From NCBI GenBank assembly GCA_019114415.1, contig DXFO01000002.1, forward strand, positions 1-64,000: 64,000 nt of DNA. The letters are read 5' to 3'. The notes below the pieces were generated by a model. The model worked only from the letters and a program-made list of their open reading frames with translations. It did not search any database and was not told where the DNA came from. This document shows positions 35,776 to 44,125 of the stretch, one piece after another. The position numbers and the translations under genes are program-made. The stretch is from Candidatus Gemmiger faecavium (GTDB taxonomy: Bacteria > Bacillota > Clostridia > Oscillospirales > Ruminococcaceae). The first letter of the stretch is position 1, and each line of letters begins with the position of its first letter.

Positions 35776-36288
35776 TTAAGAATAGATGCGGTCGGTATAG
35801 GTGTTGCGGGCTCCCAATACGACCAGCACACAGACCAGCACCGCGCCGGCCAGCGGCACAGGCTGAAAAGCGCCCTCCCCAAGGGCCCGGCCAAAGATTT
35901 TCAGCAGTTCCGGGACGGGAATCAGCGCGATGAAATAGGCAATGCCCATTAAAATGCGATACGGCAAAAGGCGTTGTGCGCCGCGTCCCAATACCGCCCT
36001 TGCAATGGCAGAAAACAGAAGCACTCCGCCGCCGTAAAGGGCAAGGATGGCCCCCACCAGCTGCACGGCCAGGCCTGCCAGACCGCTGAACCCTGCGCCA
36101 GCCATGCCGATGAGCATGGCGTAGCCTTCCACGTCCCCCACGGGGCCGGTGGTTTCGGTGGCCTCACTCCACATGGAGCCTGCCGTATCCAAAAGCAGGC
36201 TGCCGCTGACCAATGCGACGATACCCAGAACCAGCACGATCGCCGCGGGAATCCCCAGTAACAGCAGGGTGTGGTTGGCACGCTTCAT
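35776..36288 (-). CDS. Uncharacterised membrane protein
   Basis: A 170-residue protein with four hydrophobic segments, at about 8-28, 50-75, 76-100 and 140-160. It resembles no family that I can name. The start ATG is preceded by GAGGCGG. It is a single gene between two terminated convergent/divergent neighbours; aminopeptidase M29 diverges from it. Confidence 0.65.
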   Translation of the reverse strand: MKRANHTLLLLGIPAAIVLVLGIVALVSGSLLLDTAGSMWSEATETTGPVGDVEGYAMLIGMAGAGFSGLAGLAVQLVGAILALYGGGVLLFSAIARAVLGRGAQRLLPYRILMGIAYFIALIPVPELLKIFGRALGEGAFQPVPLAGAVLVCVLVVLGARNTYTDRIYS

Positions 36289-36384
36289 ACAAACCGCCTC
36301 CTTCTCTCTTTACCGACAGTATACCGGAAGCAGGCGGCGCCTGCAAGGTTTTCCAGCCATTTACGGCAGAGTGCGGTGTATCAC

Positions 36385-36413
36385 TTTTCTTTTGGCTGGG
36401 TATCGTGTATACT
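36385..36413 (+). promoter_or_regulatory. Promoter of the M29 aminopeptidase gene
   Basis: TTTTCT (36385-36390), a 17-nt spacer and TATACT (36408-36413). The weak -35 lowers confidence. Confidence 0.5.
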
Positions 36414-36473
36414 GGAACCATTCAAACTATCGAACGCCCTGTACAAACACAGGGTATAAAGGAGCGATCAAAT

Positions 36474-37709
36474 ATGGATCAGAAACTTTTGCAGTTGTAT
36501 GCGGACTTTGTGGTCAAAGTCGGCGTCAATGTCCGTCCCCGCCAGAACTTCATCGTGCGCTGCCCCGTCACCATGCCGGAGTTCGCCCACGCCTGTGCCA
36601 AAGCCGGTTACGAGGCCGGTGCCAAGCGGGTCATCGTGCGCTGGGAGGACGAGCGTCTTTCCCGCATTGACATGGAAATGGCTTCCGAGGACGACCTGAA
36701 AGCCATGAAGCCCTACGAGCTGCGCAGCTACCTGGACTACGCCGAGGACCCGGACGGCTGCTGCACCCTGGCCATCCATGCTGCCGACCCCGAGGCTTAC
36801 GCCGGTCTGGATGCGGGCAAGCTGAACCGCGTCAACCTGGCCCGGCGCACCATCCTCAAGCCCTGGCAGGAATACACCATGAACGACCGCGTTCAGTGGT
36901 GCGTGGTCGCCGTGCCTGCTCCCGGCTGGGCGGCCAAGGTGTTCCCCGACCTGCCCCAGGACGAGGCCATGGAAAAGCTGTGGTCCCTGATCTTTGACGT
37001 CTGCCGTGTGACCGGCGGTGATCCGGTGGCCGAGTGGAAAGCCCATGTCGCCAAAACCAAGGCCCGCCGTGACCAGCTCAACGCCTGGCAGCTGGACAGC
37101 GTCCACATGACCAGCAGCAACGGCACCGACCTGACCATCGGCCTGGCGGAGGATGCCACCTGGGAAGGTGCTTCCAGCGTGGCGGAAAACGGCGTCGAGT
37201 TCATTGCCAACGTTCCCACCGAGGAAGTGTTCACTGCACCCCACCGCGACCGCGTGAACGGCGTTGTCTACGGCACCCGCCCCTACGCCTACAACGGCCA
37301 GCTGATCGAGGGCTGGCATGTCACCTTCAAGGACGGCAAGGTGGTGGAGCACGGGGCCGACAAAAACGCCGAACTGCTGGGCGAGCTGCTTTCCACCGAC
37401 GAAAACGCCAACCGCATCGGCGAGATCGCTCTGGTTCCGGCTTCCAGCCCCATCCGCCGCAGCGGCGTGCTGTTCTACAACACTCTGTTTGACGAGAACG
37501 CCGCCTGCCACATTGCCTTCGGCGCGGGCTACCCCACCAACATTGTGGGCGGCCGCGATATGACCCGTGCGCAGCTGATGGAGAAAGGCCTGAACGACTC
37601 CGCCATCCACGAGGACGTGATGGTCGGCGCCGAGGACACCCATGTCACCGGTCTGCGCAAAAACGGCGAGACGGTGGAGATCTTCCAGGGCGGCGAATGG
37701 GCGTTCTGA
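36474..37709 (+). CDS. Aminopeptidase, M29 (thermophilic aminopeptidase T/PepS) family
   Basis: Metallo-aminopeptidase, usually dimeric with cobalt or zinc, that trims N-terminal residues from peptides in the cytoplasm. From the ATG at 36474 (AAAGGAG upstream) it has 411 residues, typical for the family. Conserved segments are SSNGTDLTIGL, the first ligand Glu in VPTEEVFTAP, EIALVPASSPI, a Tyr in FYNTLFDENAACHIAFG and the C-terminal SAIHEDVMVG with further ligands. A reading 261 bp longer covers the promoter and is rejected. Confidence 0.93.
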   Translation: MDQKLLQLYADFVVKVGVNVRPRQNFIVRCPVTMPEFAHACAKAGYEAGAKRVIVRWEDERLSRIDMEMASEDDLKAMKPYELRSYLDYAEDPDGCCTLAIHAADPEAYAGLDAGKLNRVNLARRTILKPWQEYTMNDRVQWCVVAVPAPGWAAKVFPDLPQDEAMEKLWSLIFDVCRVTGGDPVAEWKAHVAKTKARRDQLNAWQLDSVHMTSSNGTDLTIGLAEDATWEGASSVAENGVEFIANVPTEEVFTAPHRDRVNGVVYGTRPYAYNGQLIEGWHVTFKDGKVVEHGADKNAELLGELLSTDENANRIGEIALVPASSPIRRSGVLFYNTLFDENAACHIAFGAGYPTNIVGGRDMTRAQLMEKGLNDSAIHEDVMVGAEDTHVTGLRKNGETVEIFQGGEWAF

Positions 37710-37757
37710 TAAAAGGCGCTTTTGCTCCTTGACGGTTTTCCATCCGGCAAAACAAAC

Positions 37758-37832
37758 AAAGGCCCTGCCTGCTTCGCATGTTGTCCCCTTTCGGGACAGC
37801 ACCGCGAGGCAGGCGGGGCTTTTTGTTTTTCT
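37758..37832 (+). terminator. Terminator after the M29 aminopeptidase
   Basis: A long imperfect stem built from AAAGGCCCTGCCTGC (starting about 37758) and GCAGGCGGGGCTTTTT (37808 onward), with further pairing TCGC/GCGA inside and a small inner hairpin, followed by TTTTTGTTTTTC. Between 37833 and 37999 I see nothing. Confidence 0.8.
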
Positions 37833-37999
37833 TGTTTTCTCTTTATGCGTTTTGTCCGTCTCTTTGCCGGGCAAAGGGCCGTACTGCGTATGCATGACTG
37901 ACTTTTAACGGCAGGCACCTGCCGGGTGTATGGCCACTATCCTCTGTCCTGTACCGGAAGCATGGTCCCGGCATTGTATGCCGGCCCGGCCGGAGTTTT

Positions 38000-38542
38000 T
38001 CACGGATAGAACTGACGGCAAAAGTCCTGGGAAGAAAGCTGCGACTGGAGTTCATCGCTCCATCTTTCCGGCGAGAGCAGCTCCGACAGCGGGCTGCCGA
38101 ACAGGTCCTCCATATCCTTGCGGTCAAAGGAGTAGCTGTTGTCGTCAAAATGGTAGGTGATTCCTGCCAGATTGTCGATCGCCGCCATGGCCGCGGCCGA
38201 ATTATAAATCAAGTCCCGCTGAACTTTTTCTTCCCCTATATGGGAGACCGTATCATGGTAGTTGACTGTCAGAATGCAATTTTCCGAATCGATCTCGTAG
38301 CTTTTGCCAACGTTGCTCAACGGCAGATGTTCAAAAAGGCCGCCCACATTGCTGGCGTTGCCCACGTACGGGAAACGGTAGTCCTCGATCGATGCAATAT
38401 CATGGGTCAGAGCGTCCGTCTGATTCAGGGCATAGGCTTCCTCTTTTCTCTGAATTTCCGGAAGGAGCAAAAATTGAACGGCGCAAAAAAGAAGAATACC
38501 AACGGCAAGCAGAACAAGGATCATTTTGTCTTTTTTATTCAT
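38000..38542 (-). CDS. DUF4825-family membrane-anchored protein
   Basis: A 180-residue protein with one N-terminal membrane helix (~6-26) and an extracytoplasmic domain that fits DUF4825, including the YRFPYVGNASNVGGLFEHLP segment. The function of DUF4825 is unknown; it often occurs next to sensors and regulators. The ATG at 38542 overlaps the end of the preceding gene by 8 bp. It is the last of three genes headed by a PadR regulator. Confidence 0.75.
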   Translation of the reverse strand: MNKKDKMILVLLAVGILLFCAVQFLLLPEIQRKEEAYALNQTDALTHDIASIEDYRFPYVGNASNVGGLFEHLPLSNVGKSYEIDSENCILTVNYHDTVSHIGEEKVQRDLIYNSAAAMAAIDNLAGITYHFDDNSYSFDRKDMEDLFGSPLSELLSPERWSDELQSQLSSQDFCRQFYP

Positions 38543-39200
38543 CCTCCCCACCCTTTCTGTTTTTTGTCAGGAGCCTGGAAAAGCTGCCGAAAGTGAGCGG
38601 AACAAAAATCGTAAGCAACGGCAGATAGAACCGCATGGCAACGCTCGCCATTTCATACGGGCCGCTGATGGACACCGGCCTGCCGAACCAGAGATTGCTC
38701 CCGAACGTCACCGCCGCCATCATTCCGGCCGACACCAAAAAGAAAAGCCCCCAGATCACCCACACCAGTTTTCTGCGACGTTCACTTGCCGTTACCGAGA
38801 GAACAGCCACACCGTTCACCGGATGATATTTCATCCAGGCATAAGCGCATCCCGCCGCAAGGACAAGAATACCCCCGACATAGCTGAGAAACGCCGGGCC
38901 CACAAAGAGAAGGGGCAGAGAAAAGATCCAGAACAGCACGCAGTTCAGCAGCACCGACTGCATACATTCCATGCGATACGTTCCCACATCGGTCAGCTGG
39001 TTTCCGTCGATCAAAAAGTCCACGGCAGGCAGGCTTTCCTTGGCCTTCTGGGTCGCACTTTCGGCATCCATGCCCTGCGCCATCAGGTCATCCCGCTTTG
39101 CCATCATATTGCTGACGATCTCTTCTTTCAGGTCCTGGATTTCCGGGGTCAATGGCTGATGCCGGAACAGGCCGTCCACATAGTTTTGCAGATCCGTCAC
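38535..39200 (-). CDS. Permease-prefix/HAAS-type membrane protein
   Basis: A 221-residue protein. The first ~65 residues are a helical domain (LQNYVDGLFRH... EIQDLKEEIVSNM) like the permease prefix domain and the related HAAS sensor, which is typically paired with PadR regulators. Four hydrophobic helices follow. I chose GTG 39200, which overlaps the padR stop as GTGA with GGAGG 9 bp upstream. Likely a membrane sensor or regulator for the PadR protein (inference from pairing). Confidence 0.75.
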   Translation of the reverse strand: MTDLQNYVDGLFRHQPLTPEIQDLKEEIVSNMMAKRDDLMAQGMDAESATQKAKESLPAVDFLIDGNQLTDVGTYRMECMQSVLLNCVLFWIFSLPLLFVGPAFLSYVGGILVLAAGCAYAWMKYHPVNGVAVLSVTASERRRKLVWVIWGLFFLVSAGMMAAVTFGSNLWFGRPVSISGPYEMASVAMRFYLPLLTIFVPLTFGSFSRLLTKNRKGGEDE

Positions 39201-39544
39201 GTTGTTGCACCTCCTTGAAGAAGCATCGTAATGATTTTTTGTGCGTGCAGCCACTCGGCAAGAGCCTGTTCATAGGCAGCAACACCGCTCTGTGTGATAT
39301 GGTAATATTTGCGCCGTCCGCCCTGAGACTGGTCCCCCCAATAACTGACAATGTGACCTTGTTTTTCCAGGCGCTTCAGGCTGGTATACAAAGACGGTTC
39401 CTTCAGTTCATATTCATGCTGGCTGTTTACCGACACCGCCTTCATGATTTCATAGCCGTAGTTATCCCCATCTTTCAGGATTTTCAAAATAATGGTATCG
39501 ATATGGCCACGGATCAAATCGCTGTTGATATCTCGCTCCGGCAT
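39197..39544 (-). CDS. PadR-family transcriptional regulator
   Basis: A small winged-helix repressor of 115 residues. Conserved features are the IILKILKDGDNYGYEIMKAV start, EPSLYTSLKRLEKQGHI recognition helix region and SQGGRRKYYHITQSG wing. GGAGG lies 8 bp before the ATG at 39544; upstream Mets lie in or beyond the promoter. Such regulators usually repress their own operon, here the three-gene unit down to the DUF4825 gene. Confidence 0.92.
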   Translation of the reverse strand: MPERDINSDLIRGHIDTIILKILKDGDNYGYEIMKAVSVNSQHEYELKEPSLYTSLKRLEKQGHIVSYWGDQSQGGRRKYYHITQSGVAAYEQALAEWLHAQKIITMLLQGGATT

Positions 39545-39563
39545 CCTGTCCACCTCCATCTGT

Positions 39564-39592
39564 ATCATATCGCATATTACTATGTGTGTCAA
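39564..39592 (-). promoter_or_regulatory. Promoter of the padR operon
   Basis: On the - strand TTGACA (39592-39587), a 17-nt spacer and TATGAT (39569-39564). ATATT...AATAT arms spanning the -35/-10 spacer may be an operator. Confidence 0.8.
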
Positions 39593-39620
39593 TATACCTT
39601 GTCACAAATTATTTTGGGGC

Positions 39621-39657
39621 AAAAAACAAAACCCCCGCCGCAATGCGGCAGGGGTTT
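39621..39657 (-). terminator. Terminator of the tRNA-Ser gene
   Basis: On the - strand a strong hairpin with AACCCCTGCCGC and GCGGCGGGGGTT arms (one mismatch) followed by TTGTTTTTT. It starts right after the encoded CCA end of the tRNA. Confidence 0.9.
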
Positions 39658-39658
39658 G

Positions 39659-39750
39659 TGGCGGAAAGAAAGGGATTCGAACCCTTGAGGGCTTTAGGGG
39701 CCCTACACGATTTCCAGTCGTGCGCCTTAGACCAGCTCAGCCATCTTTCC
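39659..39750 (-). tRNA. tRNA-Ser (anticodon GGA)
   Basis: A class II tRNA with a long variable arm. The acceptor arms GGAAAGA and TCTTTCC pair, with discriminator G at 39662. The anticodon loop CTGGAAA sits on an ACGA/TCGT stem and gives anticodon GGA (reads UCC/UCU). The T-loop GGTTCGAATCC is intact. CCA is encoded (39661-39659). Confidence 0.97.
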
Positions 39751-39787
39751 ATATCAGTCTGGCGACTAGCGCCAAACTGCGTATTGT

Positions 39788-39816
39788 ATTATAGCAAGAC
39801 TTCCCTCTGCTGTCAA
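39788..39816 (-). promoter_or_regulatory. Consensus promoter of tRNA-Ser
   Basis: On the - strand TTGACA (39816-39811), a 17-nt spacer and TATAAT (39793-39788): a perfect sigma-A match, as expected for a stable RNA gene. Confidence 0.92.
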
Positions 39817-39858
39817 TAGCTTTTTTGCAAAAAACAACATTTTTTATGGAATTGCTTT

Positions 39859-40434
39859 TTACAGCCCTTCCAGCGTCACAACCGGCCAGCCCAAAAGCCG
39901 GGCTGCACCATGGTCGTGCGTGACCAGCAGGGCGTCCCGTCCCGCCGTGTGACGAGCCACGGCAGCGGCGGCATCCCCCACCAGGGCGTCGTCCATGCCG
40001 GTGAACGGTTCATCCATAAGCAGGATCTCCGCCTCACGGCAAAGCAGCGCCCGCAGCAGTGCGGCACGGCGCTTTTGGCCGCCGGACAACCGGCTGACCG
40101 GCTGGGAGAGGTCGGCGTCCGTAAAGCCAAGACAGCGGAGTTCTTCCGTCGCCTGCTCCCGGGTCACACCGTGTCCGGTCAGGCAGATGTTATCCGCCGC
40201 CGTGAGCTGGGGGCAAAGCCGGTCCTCCTGAAAGACAGCGGCGACATTGCGGCCGGAGAGGCCTTCTATCCTGCCGGAATCCGGCTGTTCCAAGCCCATC
40301 AGGATGCGCAGCAGGGTGGTTTTCCCCTGCCCCGACGGCCCCATCAGAACCACAGGCCCGTCAACGCAGAGATCCAGCCCCCGCAGCACCTGCTTTTCTC
40401 CAAAGGCCTTGCAAAGCCCGGTGATACGGATCAT
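39859..40434 (-). CDS. ABC transporter ATP-binding protein, nitrate/sulfonate/taurine type
   Basis: ATPase of an importer, 191 residues, slightly short for the family. Walker A is GPSGQGKT, Walker B LLMDEPF and the signature LSGGQKRRAAL; an H-loop His is in LLVTHDHG. The ATG at 40434 overlaps the permease stop by 4 bp with GGAGG 7 bp upstream. It works with the permease and lipoprotein encoded just before it. The substrate is unknown. Confidence 0.88.
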   Translation of the reverse strand: MIRITGLCKAFGEKQVLRGLDLCVDGPVVLMGPSGQGKTTLLRILMGLEQPDSGRIEGLSGRNVAAVFQEDRLCPQLTAADNICLTGHGVTREQATEELRCLGFTDADLSQPVSRLSGGQKRRAALLRALLCREAEILLMDEPFTGMDDALVGDAAAAVARHTAGRDALLVTHDHGAARLLGWPVVTLEGL

Positions 40435-41213
40435 GCGCTCACCTCCCCGCAAAGGCGTTCTTTCCAGGCACGCAGCAGTCTGGCCGCGCCTGCCGACAGC
40501 AGCGCCGACAGCAGGACAATGACCAGCGTCCAGGCAAAGACATCCGGCGTGGTCAGGGTGATCTTGGCACGGTAGAGCGCATCACCCACCGAGTGATCGG
40601 GCAGGCCGATAACCTCAGCGGAGACACCGCTTTTCCAGCACATGCCCATGGCGGCAGCACAGCTTTCGGAAAAGGCCGGAAACACACCGGGCAGCCAGAT
40701 ATAGCGCAGCCGCTGGGCCGGCGTCAGACGGTAGACCCGGGCCATCTCCAGAAGCTGCGGGTCGGTATCCGCAATGCCGCCCGCAACACCGGCATAGACC
40801 ACCGGCAAGACATGGGTAAAGCTGACCACCACCGAAAGGTTATCGCTGCGCACCCACAGCAGTGCCAGAATGACAAAGCTGGCCACCGGCATGGCCCGGA
40901 TCAGCTGCATGAGGGGCGCAAACAGTGTCCCCACGATGCGCCATCTTGCCCCTGCCGCCGCCAACGCGGTGCCGCAGACAACGGCCAGTACAAAGCCCGC
41001 CAGGATGCGCAGGGAGCTGAACGCAATGCGGTACCAGAACTCTGCCGTGGGCAGAAGCCGGGCCAGAGCCTGCAGGGTCCCCAGCGGCGTGGTCAAAAAC
41101 AGTCCCCCATGGCCCAGTGCCATGGCGGCCAGCTGCCAGACGATCACCCAAAACGCCACGGCGCCTGCCGTTTGCAGCAGGCGCCTCCGGCGGGAAAGCT
41201 CAGGCTTCCGCAT
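40431..41213 (-). CDS. ABC transporter permease, nitrate/sulfonate/taurine type
   Basis: A 260-residue membrane protein with about six hydrophobic helices and the binding-protein-dependent permease loop (VYRLTPAQRLRYIWLPGVFPAF, an EAA-type motif). The start is uncertain: ATG 41213 overlaps the lipoprotein gene by 14 bp, and ATG 41228 is also possible; neither has a strong ribosome site, so coupling is likely. Confidence 0.88.
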   Translation of the reverse strand: MRKPELSRRRRLLQTAGAVAFWVIVWQLAAMALGHGGLFLTTPLGTLQALARLLPTAEFWYRIAFSSLRILAGFVLAVVCGTALAAAGARWRIVGTLFAPLMQLIRAMPVASFVILALLWVRSDNLSVVVSFTHVLPVVYAGVAGGIADTDPQLLEMARVYRLTPAQRLRYIWLPGVFPAFSESCAAAMGMCWKSGVSAEVIGLPDHSVGDALYRAKITLTTPDVFAWTLVIVLLSALLSAGAARLLRAWKERLCGEVSA

Positions 41214-42249
41214 TGTAATAGAAAGCATCGTCCGGCATCGCGCCGCCCACACTGGAGGGATCGGCGTCATACAGGACCTGGAAGTAATTGGTCAGGTCGG
41301 TCTTCATCTCGCTGCCTGTCTCGAACACGATATTGCACTCGGGCAGGGCCTTCTGGGCCAGGGCCGCTTTGGCAACGATGCCGTACTCCTCGCACAGGGC
41401 GGCAGTTCCTTCCAGATCGGTGTTGGCCGCTTCCACGCTGGCCTTGTAGCCATCCATGAAAGCAGCAAAGGCATCAGGGTCGCGCTCAATGGCGTCGGTA
41501 CGCACCACCAGGACGCCGGTGACCAGCTTGCTGCCCGCAACGGCTTCCCACTCGGTGTTCATGTCCAGCGCCACGCGCAGGCCTTCCACCTGGGAAAGCG
41601 CGCTGGTGACAAAGGGCTGGGGCAGCATGGCAATGGTGCCGCGCCCGGCCTGCAGCTGGGACAGAGCCTCGGTGGCTTCGCTGAAATACTCAATGGTAAC
41701 GTCGGTGTCCGGATCAAGGCCGTTCTGCTCCAGCACGTAGCGCAGCACGTACTCCGGGGTGGTCCCCTTGCCCGTGGTCAGGATAGTCTGGCCTTTCAGG
41801 TCCGCCACCGACTGAACGGTGTCCCCCTGCTCCAGAATATACAGGACACCCAGCGTGTTGATGCAGGCCACCTGAACGGCGCCCTCGGTACGCTGGTAGA
41901 GCGTGGCTGCCAGGTTGGCCGGCACGGCGGCGGCGTCAATGTCGCCCTTGACCAGCAACGGCACGATCTCGTCGGCGGCTCCGTACATGGTGAACTCGTA
42001 CTCGCCGGTAGCCTCGCTGTCAGAGATCAGGTTGCACAGACCCATGGTGGTGGGGCCTTTCAGGCCTGCCACCCGCAGGGAAGCCGCGGACGTTTCGGGC
42101 GTTTGTTCCGCCGGGGCCGCAGTCTCAACGGGGGTGGTTTCCGCCGTCGCCGCAGAACTGCTCTGGGAAGAATCAGACGTGCCGCACGCTGCCAGTGCAG
42201 CGCACATGACCAATGCCGTGAAACCGGCAGCCAACCGTTTGAGTATCAT
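41200..42249 (-). CDS. ABC transporter substrate-binding lipoprotein (NMT1/SsuA-like)
   Basis: Extracellular ligand-binding lipoprotein, 349 residues from the ATG at 42249 (AAGGAGGAG upstream). A signal peptide ends in a lipobox AALAAC|G near residue 22. A Ser/Thr/Ala/Glu-rich linker follows, then a two-lobed periplasmic-binding-type domain with GDIDAAAVPANLA and GKGTTPEYVLRYVLEQNGL, typical of NMT1/SsuA/TauA-like proteins. Such proteins bind nitrate, sulfonates, thiamine precursors or similar; sequence alone does not decide. The divergent Crp/Fnr gene may control it. Confidence 0.88.
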   Translation of the reverse strand: MILKRLAAGFTALVMCAALAACGTSDSSQSSSAATAETTPVETAAPAEQTPETSAASLRVAGLKGPTTMGLCNLISDSEATGEYEFTMYGAADEIVPLLVKGDIDAAAVPANLAATLYQRTEGAVQVACINTLGVLYILEQGDTVQSVADLKGQTILTTGKGTTPEYVLRYVLEQNGLDPDTDVTIEYFSEATEALSQLQAGRGTIAMLPQPFVTSALSQVEGLRVALDMNTEWEAVAGSKLVTGVLVVRTDAIERDPDAFAAFMDGYKASVEAANTDLEGTAALCEEYGIVAKAALAQKALPECNIVFETGSEMKTDLTNYFQVLYDADPSSVGGAMPDDAFYYNAEA

Positions 42250-42352
42250 TTGTAAAACTCCTCCTTCTGTATCGGCAGAGCGCGGACGGTTCCCTCCATG
42301 CCGTGTCCTGCCGTAAAAAACGCGCCGGCAGGACGGCAAAACGCCGCCCTGC

Positions 42353-42381
42353 TTGAATTCGCTTTCTTACTATACTATAAT
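42353..42381 (+). promoter_or_regulatory. Promoter of the second Crp/Fnr gene
   Basis: TTGAAT (42353-42358), a 17-nt spacer and TATAAT (42376-42381). The predicted start of the divergent ABC operon must overlap this region; candidate TATAGT boxes on the - strand lack a good -35. Confidence 0.8.
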
Positions 42382-42441
42382 GAAAACAAAATTTCCGTTG
42401 CCGGCGCAACATGACGCCGTCACGGGTGAGGAGGCTCCCCT

Positions 42442-43155
42442 TTGGATCTGCGGCCCTATTATGACACGCTGCGCGCCACGTCGCTGCTGCAGAATATGCG
42501 CGACGACGAGCTTGACAGCATGATGCAGTGTTTCCGTCCCCGGGTGCGGCGCTATGAAAAAGGGGAGTTTCTGCTTTTGGCCGGGTATGAAAACCATGAA
42601 GTGGGTATTGTGCTGGAAGGCTCCATCACTGCTTTCAAAAACACGCCCGACGGTTCCAGTGTTGCCATCACCCATATGGGGCCTGCGGGGTTGTTCGGGG
42701 ACGTGCTGTCCGGGTCCAGCCTGCGCAGCCCGGTGAGCGTGATGGCCGACACTGATTGTCTGGCCGCCTACCTGCCCTATCAGAAAATCATTCACCCCTG
42801 CGCCAATCTGCATGAGTCCCACTACCAGCTTTTGCAGAATCTGGTCACCACCATCAGCAACAAATATTTTGCCCTGGACCGCCGGGTGGAACTGCTGATC
42901 TGCAAAAGCCTGCGGGCACGCATCTGCATCTGGCTGCTGGACGAGGCCGAGCGTGCCGGAAGCAGCACCTTCTCGGTCTCTCTGACCCGGGCCGGCCTGG
43001 CCGAATACCTCAACTGCGACCGCAGCGCCCTGAGCCGCGAGCTGGGACGCATGCAGCAGGAGGGCCTGATTGAGACTTACCGGGGCAGTTTCAAAATTCT
43101 GGACGCCGACCGCCTGCGGGCGCAGTATCAGGAAGGGAAGATCAATCACGCATGA
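42442..43155 (+). CDS. Crp/Fnr-family transcriptional regulator
   Basis: A 237-residue regulator. Residues ~15-125 form a cyclic-nucleotide-binding-like fold (GEFLLLAGYENHEVGIVLEG), then a dimer helix and a winged helix (TRAGLAEYLNCDRSALSRELGRM). There is no Fnr-type 4Fe-4S cysteine set. It starts at TTG with GAGGAGG 8 bp upstream. It is divergent from the ABC importer and co-transcribed with a glycosyltransferase whose ATG overlaps its stop, so it may control either. Confidence 0.88.
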   Translation: MDLRPYYDTLRATSLLQNMRDDELDSMMQCFRPRVRRYEKGEFLLLAGYENHEVGIVLEGSITAFKNTPDGSSVAITHMGPAGLFGDVLSGSSLRSPVSVMADTDCLAAYLPYQKIIHPCANLHESHYQLLQNLVTTISNKYFALDRRVELLICKSLRARICIWLLDEAERAGSSTFSVSLTRAGLAEYLNCDRSALSRELGRMQQEGLIETYRGSFKILDADRLRAQYQEGKINHA

Positions 43156-44123
43156 AAAATCATAAGAACCAGCCGATCCTGTATATCGTCATTCCCTGCT
43201 ACAACGAGCAGGAAGTTCTGCCCATCACCGCGCCCCTGTTCCTTCAGAAGATCCAGCAGCTGGCCGGGGCGGGCAGCATCAGCCCCGACAGCCGCATCCT
43301 GTTTGTCAATGACGGCTCCAAGGACAAAACCTGGGAGATCATCTGTGATCTGGCAAAGAGCGACCCGCACTATCTGGGCATCAGCCAGAGCCGCAACCGC
43401 GGTCACCAGAACGCCGTTCTGGCCGGGTTGATGGAGGCACGCGACCGCTGCGACATTACCATTTCCATCGACTGCGACGGGCAGGACGACATCAACGCCA
43501 TGGACAAGATGGTGGAAGCCTACCACGACGGCTGCGAGGTGGTGTACGGCGTGCGCAGCAGCCGCCAGACCGACACCTTTTTCAAGCGTTTTACCGCCGA
43601 GAGCTTTTACAAGCTGCTCAATGCCATGGGGGCAGAGGTCGTCTTTAACCATGCGGACTACCGCCTGATGAGCGCCCGTGTCCTTAAAGAATTTTCCAAC
43701 TTCAAGGAAGTCAATCTGTTTTTGCGGGGTATGGTGCCGCTGGTGGGCTTCAAGAGCACCAGCGTTGCTTACGAGCGTCACGAGCGTCTGGCCGGAGAAA
43801 GCCACTATCCCCTGTCCAAAATGCTGGCCCTGGCCTTTGACGGCATTACCAGCCTTTCGGTCAAGCCCATCCGCCTGATCACCGGGTTCGGCGTGGTGGT
43901 GGCGCTCATCAGCTTTATCGGTGTGATCTGGGCGGTCATCCAGGCCATCCTGGGCCACACGGTGTCCGGCTGGGCCAGCACGACCAGCATCATCTGCTTT
44001 GTATCGGGCGTTCAGCTCATCTGCCTGGGCGTCATCGGTGAGTATATCGGCAAGATCTACATGGAGACAAAAGCCCGGCCGCGCTACATCATCAGCGAGC
44101 GCACCTGGGACGAGGAGGAATAA
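43152..44123 (+). CDS. GT2 glycosyltransferase, GtrB/DPM1-like, membrane-anchored
   Basis: Predicted polyprenyl-phosphate sugar transferase, 323 residues. The catalytic domain has the VIPCYNEQEVLP start, the nucleotide-binding FVNDGSKDKT, the SIDCDGQDDI metal site and NHADYRLM. Two hydrophobic helices near the C-terminus (~240-262 and ~275-300) anchor it to the membrane, as in GtrB/CsbB. No flippase or partner GtrC is adjacent. It overlaps the Crp/Fnr gene by 4 bp; a flavin reductase-like gene follows after 2 bp. Confidence 0.9.
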   Translation: MKNHKNQPILYIVIPCYNEQEVLPITAPLFLQKIQQLAGAGSISPDSRILFVNDGSKDKTWEIICDLAKSDPHYLGISQSRNRGHQNAVLAGLMEARDRCDITISIDCDGQDDINAMDKMVEAYHDGCEVVYGVRSSRQTDTFFKRFTAESFYKLLNAMGAEVVFNHADYRLMSARVLKEFSNFKEVNLFLRGMVPLVGFKSTSVAYERHERLAGESHYPLSKMLALAFDGITSLSVKPIRLITGFGVVVALISFIGVIWAVIQAILGHTVSGWASTTSIICFVSGVQLICLGVIGEYIGKIYMETKARPRYIISERTWDEEE

Positions 44124-44125
44124 AG

